Source: Helicobacteraceae bacterium
Lineage (GTDB): Bacteria > Campylobacterota > Campylobacteria > Campylobacterales > Sulfurimonadaceae
Assembly (NCBI GenBank): GCA_027057185.1
Contig: JALUJE010000258.1
Coordinates: forward strand, 9,470 to 20,939
DNA length: 11,470 nucleotides
Reading direction: 5' to 3'
Position numbers and translations under genes: made by a program. The notes below the pieces were generated by a model, which saw only the letters and a program-made list of their open reading frames with translations, was not told the DNA's origin and searched no databases. This document shows positions 1 through 7,472 of the stretch, piece by piece; the stretch's first letter is position 1, and the number at the start of each line of letters is the position of its first letter.

Positions 1-609
1 GTGGTATTAAGTATTGATCTGGATGAAGCTCTGATTGACAAAATACCGAACAATACGTTAGCCATTACCCACCATCCAATTATTTTTGGGGGACTTAAAC
101 AGTTACGCTTCAATGAATACCCTGCCAGATTGCTGCAGAAGATGATTCAAAAAAATATTGCCAGTATTGCCATGCATACCAATTTCGACCAGACTCACCT
201 CAATAGGTATGTTGCAGAACAGGTGTTGGGATATCCCATAGTGGCGCGTGAGGGATTTGTCGCATATATGGAAGTAAATGATACATTTGAGCGGTTTGCA
301 GATCGGGTCAAACAGGCGTTTAAACTTTCACATGTAAAAATGGTTCGGTGTCATGATACGCTGAACCGGGTGGCGTTGACAACCGGTTCAGGGGCGTCAC
401 TGATCAAAGAGATTGATGCAGACTGCTTTTTGACCGGCGATATCAAATACCATGATGCCATGGAGGCAAAAACGATAGGCATGAGCATGATTGATATCGG
501 TCATTATGAAAGTGAATGCTATTTTGGAGAAATTTTAGAGAAATATTTGATTAATTTAGGATTAAGCGTTATAATTTCGCCATCGAAAAACCCCTTCACC
601 TATATGTAA
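1..609 (+). CDS. DUF34/Nif3-like dinuclear metal-centre protein, 5' end cut off by the window
   Basis: This is a member of the DUF34/NIF3 (YbgI-like) family, a cytoplasmic protein that binds two metal ions and whose biochemical role is unsettled. The metal-ligand pattern of the family is visible: the pair H24-H25 in THHPI, D63 in HTNFDQT, and H168 plus E172 in GHYESE, numbered from base 1. The reading frame is open from the first base, and the initial GTG is almost certainly an internal valine, because family members have about 40 more residues before this point (E. coli YbgI is about 247 aa; 202 are visible here). The size suggests the short form without the large central insertion seen in some homologues. 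It ends with TAA, 37 bases before the next gene, and probably heads or belongs to the following operon. The family assignment is firm; the function is not. Confidence 0.9.
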   Translation: MVLSIDLDEALIDKIPNNTLAITHHPIIFGGLKQLRFNEYPARLLQKMIQKNIASIAMHTNFDQTHLNRYVAEQVLGYPIVAREGFVAYMEVNDTFERFADRVKQAFKLSHVKMVRCHDTLNRVALTTGSGASLIKEIDADCFLTGDIKYHDAMEAKTIGMSMIDIGHYESECYFGEILEKYLINLGLSVIISPSKNPFTYM

Positions 610-646
610 CATGCAATTGGATATAGAAATTCCAAAAAGGAAACAG

Positions 647-1372
647 ATGAACAAACACCTCGAACAACTGATTGAACTCTCTATTGTCGATAAAGAGATT
701 GATGCTTTTGAACCGCAAATTGAAGAAGCGAACTATAAATATGAGACGGCGTTAGCAACCAGTGATACTGCTTCTTTGGAGATTGAAATTCTTGAAGAAG
801 AGATTAAAGAAGAGAAGCTGAAAAAACAGAAAAATGAGCTGCATTTAGCAGAACTCTCGGCGAAACTGGAGGAGAACAGTAAAAAAAGTGCCGAAATCAA
901 AACGGAACGTGAGATGAAATCGCTTCAGCTTGAAGAAGAGATTGCCAAGGAGCAGATTACGTTTGCCAATGAAGAGATTGAGCGTCTGGAACGTATTATT
1001 GCTAGCAAAGAAGAGAGTATCGGTATTCTCAGAACGAAGCTTGAAGAGCTCTCTTCAGGTTTGAATGACATTAAAGAAGAACTGGACAAAAAATTGGCGG
1101 CCATTGATGTGGAGCGTACCAAAGTATTTGCCAAGAAAGAGAAGCTGATTGCCAATATGAACCAAAAAGGACTCTCGTTTTACCAGAAAATTCGTCGTTG
1201 GGCAAAAAATACCACAGCAGTGACGGTGAGAAAACAGGCATGTATGGGTTGTTTCATGAAGATTAATGATAAAATCTACGCCGAAGTGATTAAGGGGGAA
1301 GAGATCGCCACCTGTCCACATTGTGGACGCATTCTTTATTTAGATAAAGAAGAGACCGTACAAGAGGCGTAA
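647..1372 (+). CDS. DUF164 coiled-coil / C4 zinc-ribbon protein (HP0958/FlgZ type)
   Basis: The 241-aa product has a long charged coiled-coil hairpin (about residues 5-175, rich in Glu, Lys and Leu) followed by a zinc ribbon with two CxxC pairs, C199/C202 and C223/C226. This is the DUF164 (zf-RING_7) architecture. In Helicobacter pylori the family member HP0958 (FlgZ) affects RpoN (sigma-54) stability and flagellin mRNA handling; whether this homologue does the same is inference. I chose ATG 647 because AAGG at 637-640 sits 6 bases upstream and the protein then begins MNKHLEQLIEL, as I recall for relatives. An in-frame ATG at 611 would add 12 residues and has no ribosome binding site. The stop codon overlaps the waaA start by one base (TAATG), so the two genes are translationally coupled. 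The neighbours match those of HP0958. Confidence 0.88.
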   Translation: MNKHLEQLIELSIVDKEIDAFEPQIEEANYKYETALATSDTASLEIEILEEEIKEEKLKKQKNELHLAELSAKLEENSKKSAEIKTEREMKSLQLEEEIAKEQITFANEEIERLERIIASKEESIGILRTKLEELSSGLNDIKEELDKKLAAIDVERTKVFAKKEKLIANMNQKGLSFYQKIRRWAKNTTAVTVRKQACMGCFMKINDKIYAEVIKGEEIATCPHCGRILYLDKEETVQEA

Positions 1373-2526
1373 TGACGCCTTTTTCTCTGCTCTATTTTCT
1401 GTTAGCACTGCTGCTCTACCTTGTGGCCGTGCCCCTGTTGCTAGTGCTCTCTTTGAAAAAAAAATACCGACACTCCATTCCGGCACGATTTTTTTTATGG
1501 AGGAATCCTCCTTTTCGTGGGGACGGCATTTGGTTTCATGCCTGCTCCTTGGGGGAGAGCCGTGCATTAAAGCCGTTGCTCGACAGGTTGGGTGAAAGCG
1601 TTATTGGCATTACGACCATTACACAAACGGGATTTGATGTAGCACAACAGTATGATGCAGAAGTACGTTACCTCCCTTTCGAGATTTTTTTACCTTTTTG
1701 GATACGTAAGCCTAAAGTATTGGTAGTACTTGAAGCAGAGTTTTGGTACCTGTTTTTTGCTATAGCTTCTGCACGAGGTGCCAAAATCGTTCTACTCAAT
1801 GCGCGTATTTCAGAGCGAAGTTATCCAAAATATCTGAAACTTCGATGGTTTTACAAAAAAATATTTCAATATGTCGATACCATTTTAGTACAAAGTGAGA
1901 TTGATAAAGAGCGGTTTGAATCCTTAGGTGCACGCCATATTGAAGTTGTAGGTAATATTAAACTGGCTCAGAACATTGTTGTGACGAGACAGTATGAAAA
2001 ATCAGATATACGGACGATTGTTGCAGCAAGTACTCACGAAGGTGAAGACGGCATGATTCTTGCCGAATTTGCGGCGTATCGAAAAGAGAGCGTCAGCAGA
2101 CTGCTGGTTGTACCGCGACACCCCGAACGCTTTGAGAAGGTTTGGACCTTGATACAAGCGGTATGTCGTAAGCATCACTTGACATCTCAACGCTTCTCAC
2201 AGGGTCGCAATCTCAACGCCGACATTGTGTTAATTGATGCTATGGGCGAGTTGAATAATCTCTACGCTATTAGCGATATTGCTATTTTAGGGGGAGCTTT
2301 TGTTCCTATTGGCGGGCACAATCCCTTGGAACCGGCAACATTTGGTTGTAAGATTATTACCGGAAAACATCATTTTCACCAGTTGGAATTGTTTAAATAT
2401 GTCGAGAATATTGTATGTTGCGAGCTACATGAACTCAAAGAAAAGTTGATACTCTCCGAGCAGATGCGTGCGACGTACATTACTGAAACGATAGATATGA
2501 ATAGAATAATAGATAGTATAGGATAG
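1372..2526 (+). CDS. waaA: 3-deoxy-D-manno-octulosonic acid (Kdo) transferase
   Basis: WaaA (KdtA, glycosyltransferase family 30) transfers Kdo from CMP-Kdo to the lipid A precursor at the cytoplasmic face of the inner membrane, the first step of LPS core assembly. The 384-aa product starts with a hydrophobic anchor (about residues 5-28) followed by KKK. The family motif HACSLGES at 56-63 contains the probable catalytic base E62. The C-terminal domain has the AASTHEGED stretch (nucleotide-sugar side) and the signature GGAFVPIGGHNPLEP at 307-321. The length is slightly below that of enterobacterial WaaA (about 425 aa) but normal for this phylum. The start overlaps the previous stop by one base, and AGAGG at 1363-1367 is the ribosome binding site. 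An A9 run (1456-1464) and a T8 run (1489-1496) lie in the first 125 bases. Whether it adds one or two Kdo units cannot be read from the sequence. Confidence 0.95.
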   Translation: MTPFSLLYFLLALLLYLVAVPLLLVLSLKKKYRHSIPARFFLWRNPPFRGDGIWFHACSLGESRALKPLLDRLGESVIGITTITQTGFDVAQQYDAEVRYLPFEIFLPFWIRKPKVLVVLEAEFWYLFFAIASARGAKIVLLNARISERSYPKYLKLRWFYKKIFQYVDTILVQSEIDKERFESLGARHIEVVGNIKLAQNIVVTRQYEKSDIRTIVAASTHEGEDGMILAEFAAYRKESVSRLLVVPRHPERFEKVWTLIQAVCRKHHLTSQRFSQGRNLNADIVLIDAMGELNNLYAISDIAILGGAFVPIGGHNPLEPATFGCKIITGKHHFHQLELFKYVENIVCCELHELKEKLILSEQMRATYITETIDMNRIIDSIG

Positions 2527-2529
2527 ATT

Positions 2530-3474
2530 ATGGCAGACAAGAAAAAAGCGTATGCATATCAGCGTGCCGAAGATAAAAAAAAAGAGGCTAAAGTCAAAGC
2601 AAAAAGTAAAGCGTTCGCTGCAAATGACGCCAAGCGTGATCGTGTTAAGAAGGCACGGCGGGTAACACGGCAGGATGAGGCATCTGTGACTACAGACACC
2701 CCCTCTCAAACACAGGAAGGTTGTGTTACATCGAAGCATATGGAAAAAGCTTATAAGCTGTTGGCACAACAAGAACAGCTGTCAAATTCACAGGCAAAAG
2801 CACTGATTGATCGGGGTTTGGTCTATGTCGGCAATAAAAAAGTGATGATCGCGCGTGGGGAGCTGGATAAAACAACGGTGTTTACGGTACATACAATTGA
2901 AGCCATCCAACCTATTTTTGAGAATGATGATCTGATTGTGGTGGACAAACCGGCATTTATGAACTCTGATGAGATTGAACGACAATGTGAGGGAGCACGA
3001 TTGTTGCATCGTCTGGATCGCGAAACCAGTGGTGTGTTGATACTGGTGAAAAATGAAGCGTTTCGGGAGAAAGCTATTGGGGCATTTAAACGTCATGAGG
3101 TCTATAAGGAGTATGTGGCATGGGTTGAAGGCATCTTTACCGAAGAGATGGTGATTAGCAAGCCTATTATTACGGAAAAACGTCACAACAGCGCGTATTC
3201 AAAAATAGCACGACATGGGGGAAAACCTGCTACTACGGAGGTCTATCCTTTAGAGGTTTCAGGAAAAAAGAGTAAAGTCAAATGTATTATTCAGGAGGGG
3301 CGAACACATCAGATTCGTACCCATTTGCGTTCTATAGAGTTTCCTATAGTCGGCGATGAACTCTACGGTGGCAGACGATACCGCAGGGTGATGCTGCATG
3401 CAAAAAAAGTCGTCTTATTGGGCCTGACTTTTGAGGCAAAAGAACCAAAACTTTTTTTACATTTTTCTCAATAG
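2530..3474 (+). CDS. RluA-type RNA pseudouridine synthase with Lys-rich N-terminal extension
   Basis: This is a pseudouridine synthase that isomerises uridines in rRNA or tRNA. The target position is not predictable. The 314-aa product has three parts. Residues 1-65 are a low-complexity Lys/Ala/Arg-rich tail. Residues 72-122 resemble an S4 RNA-binding domain (KAYKLLAQQEQLSNSQAKAL...GLVYVGNKK). The catalytic domain then runs from about 128 (VDKP) to the end. The active-site motif HRLDRETSG places the catalytic aspartate at D163. GRTHQIRTHL and the late MLHAKK motif are standard for the family. The stretch between VDKP and HRLD is short (about 20 residues) compared with RluC/RluD. It starts 3 bases after waaA with AGGA at 2520-2523. 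From memory it corresponds to HP0956 and Cj0708. Family confidence is high; substrate is unknown. Confidence 0.92.
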   Translation: MADKKKAYAYQRAEDKKKEAKVKAKSKAFAANDAKRDRVKKARRVTRQDEASVTTDTPSQTQEGCVTSKHMEKAYKLLAQQEQLSNSQAKALIDRGLVYVGNKKVMIARGELDKTTVFTVHTIEAIQPIFENDDLIVVDKPAFMNSDEIERQCEGARLLHRLDRETSGVLILVKNEAFREKAIGAFKRHEVYKEYVAWVEGIFTEEMVISKPIITEKRHNSAYSKIARHGGKPATTEVYPLEVSGKKSKVKCIIQEGRTHQIRTHLRSIEFPIVGDELYGGRRYRRVMLHAKKVVLLGLTFEAKEPKLFLHFSQ

Positions 3475-3565
3475 CTGATATCAAAACATCTTAACTTAGC
3501 AGTAATACAAGCATTGTACAATTACGTCACGAGTCATAACTTAATATAATATAGGAGAAGCTGTT
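3475..3565 (+). promoter_or_regulatory. Intergenic region with probable promoter and small inverted repeats before the DUF1800 gene
   Basis: This AT-rich 91-base gap breaks the otherwise tight run of genes, so a promoter for the DUF1800-DUF1501 pair is likely. There are two candidate -10 boxes. TATAAT at 3545-3550 is perfect, but it would start RNA near 3557, inside the ribosome binding site. TACAAT at 3517-3522 would give a leader of about 37 bases and lies inside the perfect palindrome ATTGTACAAT (3513-3522). TACAA (3506-3510) and TTGTA (3514-3518) can pair, and outer GTAA/TTAC pairs (3502-3505, 3522-3525) extend the hairpin across a bulge. No good -35 is seen, which is usual in this phylum. 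No terminator for the upstream operon is visible. Confidence 0.45.
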
Positions 3566-5863
3566 TTGATAGATTTTATCGCACCGATACTTGCAGCGGT
3601 GATCACTACAAGCGGCGGAACTGCCGCAATGCAAGAACAACAGGCCATCAGTAAAATCGTAGCCTATGCCGATAGCAGTGCCAATCCCAAACCGACATTA
3701 CAAGACTATACGTACGCCAATGTTGATGGTGTCAATAAAACGAATGTCAATGCTTATAATAGGCTGGTGGATTCCTTGGAGGCTGCTGATGTTGACAGTG
3801 CTGCTGAACGCGCTGCCTTACACACCTATTTTATTACAATCAATCCTTTAGAAGATATTGTTAAAACGGAATATTTTGCACCCTTTACCCTACGTCCGAC
3901 AGTGAAGTACGGTGGTAAAGATACCTTACGCTTTTATCTTGAAAATAGCAATGAGGGGCTGATTGATGCTTCAGTTAACGCTAAAGGTGTGATTAGTATT
4001 GGTTCTACCGGGAACGGAAGCGGTACGGGAGTGAGTCATTTACGATTGATCGCTTTTACCGGTACCCAGGCAAGCAATCAAACGTTTAGCGTCACTGTAA
4101 ATACGATGAATAGTGGCAGTATGGCCTTTACTCCTTTGGATTTCACGGTTGTGAGTGATGAGCTTTGGGATGAAACTGCCGTTCGTAAGGTGCTATATAC
4201 ATTCGCGTACGGAGGACATGCCACAGATGAGCAGATTCGAACCTGGGCAGCGATGCCTCCTGAACGTGCCATTGTGCAGATGTTGACATTGGAGCCTAAA
4301 AATAAACTACTCTCACCTTCTGGCTATAATTTACCCAATACCACATCGTTGGAGCGGTTAGCCAAGTTTTGGAATAAAATATCGTATGTCAAAGCAAAAA
4401 ATAGAGACCGTTTTACTACAACACCTCGATCATGGGGAACGCCGACAGCCAGTTGGATGATGGCCGTGCTGAGTCGCGGGCTCAATCCATTTGTGCATCG
4501 TATTGGACTGTGGGAGACCAATTATCATATGTCTGTGAGTCAGGTATCGGGTGTTTATCCACTACCGATGTTGAGTCACTATGACACCATCATGAAAAAA
4601 CTAAGCGAGAACAGCAGTTATGAGCAGGTAATGGCTCAAGGTGCCAAAAATGCAGCGGTAGCATACCAGTATGGGCATAACCGCAACATTTTTAAAGATG
4701 GCGTATTTCGTGGTAATGAAGATTTTGCCCGTGAATACTATCAGCTCTTTTTTGGAATTTTGGGTGATTATGATCATGAGTATCATGAGGCTACCACAAT
4801 TCCCAATACAGCGCGTGCTCTAACAGATATGCAGGCATCTTGGCACCCCGAAGAAGAGGGTGGTCCCGAGCGAAAAGTGACTTTTGGTACCGAAAAGCAC
4901 TATAGCGGTGATGTTGAGATTTTACATACTACCGTTTCGGGATACCGAGCCGATATTAAAATTGACGCGATTGCCATGGAAGCAATTGAGCATGAGGAGA
5001 GTTTACGAAATCTTCCGGTCATGATCATTCGACACTTTGCCGATGACAGCCCTACTGCTGCAGTGATAGAACATGCCCAAAACAGCTGGGCTATGATGCC
5101 GGTAAAACGACTGTTACCATTTTTGTGGGCCTATGCCGTGTCTACTGATTTTCACAGTAGTACACGTATCAAATATGCCAGTTCTATCGATCGCATGATG
5201 ACTACTATGAATCTTTTGACGATTGATAATGAAGAGAACGGCTATATGTTTTACTATCCCAGCTGGGAACTCTCCAAAGAGGATGTTCGTGTCTTTAGTC
5301 CTGCGCATGCAGTGTTTGGACATCAGACAGGGGTGGAAGCTTCAGATAACGGTAATATTTTTCGTGTTAATTATAATCGTAGTGCTGGTGCACCCTGGAT
5401 ATATACGCGTTACTATGAGTGTGAAAGAGATCAGAAGGATGAGTGTCGTAAAGATAGTAGTGGCAATGTAATTGCAGTGTGGGAGAAACGCTGGAGAAGT
5501 AAAATTCCGGCTAATGCCCAGGGTAAATATATTGTCGAAGAGGTAGCATTGTGGCTTTGGAAACGCTTTATTGCCGATGGCGGTAAACATTATGGCGCTT
5601 TGGAGCGAGCACATCTAATTGCACTCCTAAATGGCAAAGATTTAGCCCTATTTTTAGATAAAGAGAATCCGATGAAAACATATACTAAAGCACAAATTAC
5701 CGGGAATAGCGGCATTAAGCGACTGCTGAATGATGGGGCAATCGCACCGATGGATCTGAAGAGTAACGATACGAAAAAACGGCGCGAGGCTGACTATCGT
5801 GTTAATTTGGCAATTGCTTTTATTGCTGCGACACCTTATATTTATGCACAGGAGGGACGATAA
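3566..5863 (+). CDS. DUF1800 family protein, probably exported, partner of DUF1501
   Basis: The 765-aa product belongs to the DUF1800 family (PF08811), whose function is unknown to me. Family landmarks are NEDFARE (384-390), followed by QLFFGILGDY, and ARALTD (416-421), in the order seen across the family. Residues about 95-195 are rich in Thr, Ser, Gly and Asn with alternating hydrophobics, suggesting an N-terminal beta-sandwich (Ig-like) domain; the DUF1800 core starts near 200. The start is TTG 3566: AGGAG (3553-3557) is well placed and there is a stop in frame at 3542, so no longer start exists. The N-terminus (IAPILAAVITT) is hydrophobic but has an Asp and no basic residue before it, a poor signal peptide. 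The only two cysteines are C619 and C627, as expected for an extracytoplasmic disulfide. The stop overlaps the DUF1501 start by one base (TAATG). Confidence 0.9.
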   Translation: MIDFIAPILAAVITTSGGTAAMQEQQAISKIVAYADSSANPKPTLQDYTYANVDGVNKTNVNAYNRLVDSLEAADVDSAAERAALHTYFITINPLEDIVKTEYFAPFTLRPTVKYGGKDTLRFYLENSNEGLIDASVNAKGVISIGSTGNGSGTGVSHLRLIAFTGTQASNQTFSVTVNTMNSGSMAFTPLDFTVVSDELWDETAVRKVLYTFAYGGHATDEQIRTWAAMPPERAIVQMLTLEPKNKLLSPSGYNLPNTTSLERLAKFWNKISYVKAKNRDRFTTTPRSWGTPTASWMMAVLSRGLNPFVHRIGLWETNYHMSVSQVSGVYPLPMLSHYDTIMKKLSENSSYEQVMAQGAKNAAVAYQYGHNRNIFKDGVFRGNEDFAREYYQLFFGILGDYDHEYHEATTIPNTARALTDMQASWHPEEEGGPERKVTFGTEKHYSGDVEILHTTVSGYRADIKIDAIAMEAIEHEESLRNLPVMIIRHFADDSPTAAVIEHAQNSWAMMPVKRLLPFLWAYAVSTDFHSSTRIKYASSIDRMMTTMNLLTIDNEENGYMFYYPSWELSKEDVRVFSPAHAVFGHQTGVEASDNGNIFRVNYNRSAGAPWIYTRYYECERDQKDECRKDSSGNVIAVWEKRWRSKIPANAQGKYIVEEVALWLWKRFIADGGKHYGALERAHLIALLNGKDLALFLDKENPMKTYTKAQITGNSGIKRLLNDGAIAPMDLKSNDTKKRREADYRVNLAIAFIAATPYIYAQEGR

Positions 5864-7281
5864 TGAAACGGCGTGAATTTATTAAAATGTCGGCACTGAC
5901 CGCACTCTTTTTAACAGTAGGAGGATCTTTGACACCGGCACATGCCGCGACATCGATTGCCTCAAAAACTGTTGTAAATATTACACTGGATGGAGGTCCA
6001 GATTTCAAGCATTTGATTGTACCGCCTTTTGATACGGACGCGCAAAGTTACGGCGGTGCGTATTGGAGAGCACGTGCCTCCATATTTCGTACCAAAGCCG
6101 GTGATGTTACCAAGCTGCGACAAGCGTATATTGACAATTATGATGAAGTTACTTTTGATGGTATGCGTTTTGGCATTCTAAAGTCCTGTACCTGGCTTAA
6201 AAATGAGATTCGCAGTGGTAATGTTGCCATTGTCAATAATGTGGTGGCATCTACAAACCGAAACCATTACCACTCAAAATTAATTATGGAGAGCGGTTCT
6301 CTTCGTACGGGTTCGAATGAAACTGATATTAGTGGCTGGGGAGGGCGCAGTGTTACGGAGCTTGATGCCAATGTGGTAGCAGTTACACGTGGTGTTCGTC
6401 TGGTCTGTAATGGTCCTGATGCGCTTCGCGGCTACAACAATAAACGGGTAATTAGCAATTATGACAGTCGTAATATGGGGCTGTATCTGTATGATACGCA
6501 GGCCGATCTTGAGAGCGGTTCACGCAATTATATCTGGTCAACGCAAGCCATTATAAGTCGTTCGTTGCGAGGATACTACGGTGCCAAAGCTGCGGAGATA
6601 CCTCAGAACAGTCCGTATCGTAAATTTATTACCCAGGAACGTCAGCTGCGCCAGTTTGGTGATCAGCTGAAAGTACGACTAAAAGGCGTACCGATTCCTG
6701 CTGCCATCAAAGCACTGTATGAGGGATCGAGTCCATTAGAATCCCCGTACTTTGGAAAGCAAGTGCGTAATCTGTATGACAGTTTTGCAACCCAAGATAT
6801 TTTGTCCATGCGCTTTGCGAGTATGGAATATACCGGATGGGATAGCCATCGTGAACAGCACCGCTCTTTGGAGGCTAAGTTTGGAGATCTTTTTGGTACC
6901 AATAAGGGGCTGCATACCTTGATAACGGCACTCAATCGGCTTAACAGCAATATTTACAACAATACTGTATTTGTTATCTCCGGTGAATTTGGAAGACAAC
7001 TTAAGAGTAATGGAGATTACGGCACCGATCACGGTCGCGGTAATAGCATGCTTGTGATTGGAAAACGTGTTAATGGCGGCTTTTACGGTGACCCGTTTCC
7101 GGCCGAAGATATTGATCGTTTAGAGATTAAAAATGAGGATATTGTTGGAAAAACATCCATGTTTCAAGTGTTTGCGAAAGTATTGGATTGGCAGGAAAAG
7201 GGTTTGGGATCTCGTGTTTTTGATTTAAACAATCAGCCCATTGAACCCGGTGTCTATCTCTCCAGAATGCTTCAAGCGTAA
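5863..7281 (+). CDS. DUF1501 family protein with Tat signal peptide
   Basis: The 472-aa product is a DUF1501 protein (PF07394), a family related in fold to alkaline phosphatase/sulfatase-type enzymes but without a known reaction. The N-terminus MKRREFIK, a hydrophobic stretch and an AHA-A cleavage site near residue 28 form a twin-arginine (Tat) signal, so the protein is probably exported folded to the periplasm. Family landmarks are the early LDGGPD motif, NHYHSKLIMESG, GWGGR, GWDSH (D327, H329), SGEFGR (373-378) and GTDHG with D389 and H390. The Asp/His/Glu set could bind metal, but that is inference. There are only two cysteines, C109 and C182. A strong ribosome binding site (GGAGGG, 5851-5856) and the 1-base overlap with DUF1800 show that the pair is made together. 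A hairpin terminator follows. The typical family length is about 400-480 aa, so it looks complete. Confidence 0.92.
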   Translation: MKRREFIKMSALTALFLTVGGSLTPAHAATSIASKTVVNITLDGGPDFKHLIVPPFDTDAQSYGGAYWRARASIFRTKAGDVTKLRQAYIDNYDEVTFDGMRFGILKSCTWLKNEIRSGNVAIVNNVVASTNRNHYHSKLIMESGSLRTGSNETDISGWGGRSVTELDANVVAVTRGVRLVCNGPDALRGYNNKRVISNYDSRNMGLYLYDTQADLESGSRNYIWSTQAIISRSLRGYYGAKAAEIPQNSPYRKFITQERQLRQFGDQLKVRLKGVPIPAAIKALYEGSSPLESPYFGKQVRNLYDSFATQDILSMRFASMEYTGWDSHREQHRSLEAKFGDLFGTNKGLHTLITALNRLNSNIYNNTVFVISGEFGRQLKSNGDYGTDHGRGNSMLVIGKRVNGGFYGDPFPAEDIDRLEIKNEDIVGKTSMFQVFAKVLDWQEKGLGSRVFDLNNQPIEPGVYLSRMLQA

Positions 7282-7298
7282 CGCACAGTTTAAATATC

Positions 7299-7330
7299 CT
7301 CTCACCATGCTTTAGAGGGTGAGAGATTTT
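7299..7330 (+). terminator. Hairpin terminator after the DUF1800-DUF1501 pair
   Basis: CTCTCACC (7299-7306) and GGTGAGAG (7318-7325) are perfect 8-base complements around an 11-base loop, followed by ATTTT. It begins 18 bases after the DUF1501 stop. The T run is short (four), so termination may be partial. A separate promoter for the next gene lies downstream, which supports a transcription boundary here. Confidence 0.65.
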
Positions 7331-7403
7331 GTCAATTGCATGTTTCAAAACCCTACATTAATAGCTCGTATGAGTCTCTCATATGCAGTTGAATTTCATG
7401 CTT

Positions 7404-7442
7404 CTTGCAAAATCTGTTTGAAGCTGATATCATTATTGCAAG
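7404..7442. repeat. Inverted repeat framing the mdh promoter (possible operator)
   Basis: CTTGCAA (7404-7410) is repeated inverted as TTGCAAG (7436-7442), centre to centre 32 bases, about three helical turns. The left arm covers the -35 element and the right arm covers the predicted transcription start. GC just outside each arm extends the similarity with one gap. This geometry suits a dimeric regulator or two half-sites on one DNA face, but seven bases can arise by chance in AT-rich DNA. Confidence 0.4.
7405..7433 (+). promoter_or_regulatory. Predicted sigma-70 promoter of mdh
   Basis: A -35-like TTGCAA (7405-7410) is followed by a 17-base spacer and an extended -10, TGA-TATCAT (7425-7433; hexamer 7428-7433, five of six matches to TATAAT). 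RNA would start near 7440, giving a leader of about 33 bases that contains the ribosome binding site GAGGAGAG. The rest of the 7282-7472 gap, apart from the terminator and the inverted repeat, shows nothing I can interpret. Confidence 0.6.
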
Positions 7443-7472
7443 TGCTTGTTATGAACACGTGAGGAGAGATTT

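Noticed and set aside
611..646. Upstream ATG at 611 as the start of the zinc-ribbon protein
   Set aside because: It has no ribosome binding site, lies directly behind the previous stop, and adds 12 residues that I do not recall in relatives; ATG 647 has AAGG at a good distance.
925..1321. Open frames on the minus strand opposite the coiled-coil gene
   Set aside because: They are serine- or phenylalanine-rich mirror products of the Glu/Lys-rich coding strand with no domain or ribosome binding site.
4841..4860. TTGGCAC motifs as sigma-54 promoters (also near 2762, 7595 and 11276)
   Set aside because: None is followed by a TTGC-like -12 element at the right spacing, and all lie inside coding sequence.
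5114..5614. Open frames on both strands inside the DUF1800 gene
   Set aside because: They overlap a gene with clear family motifs, have no recognisable domains and no start signals.
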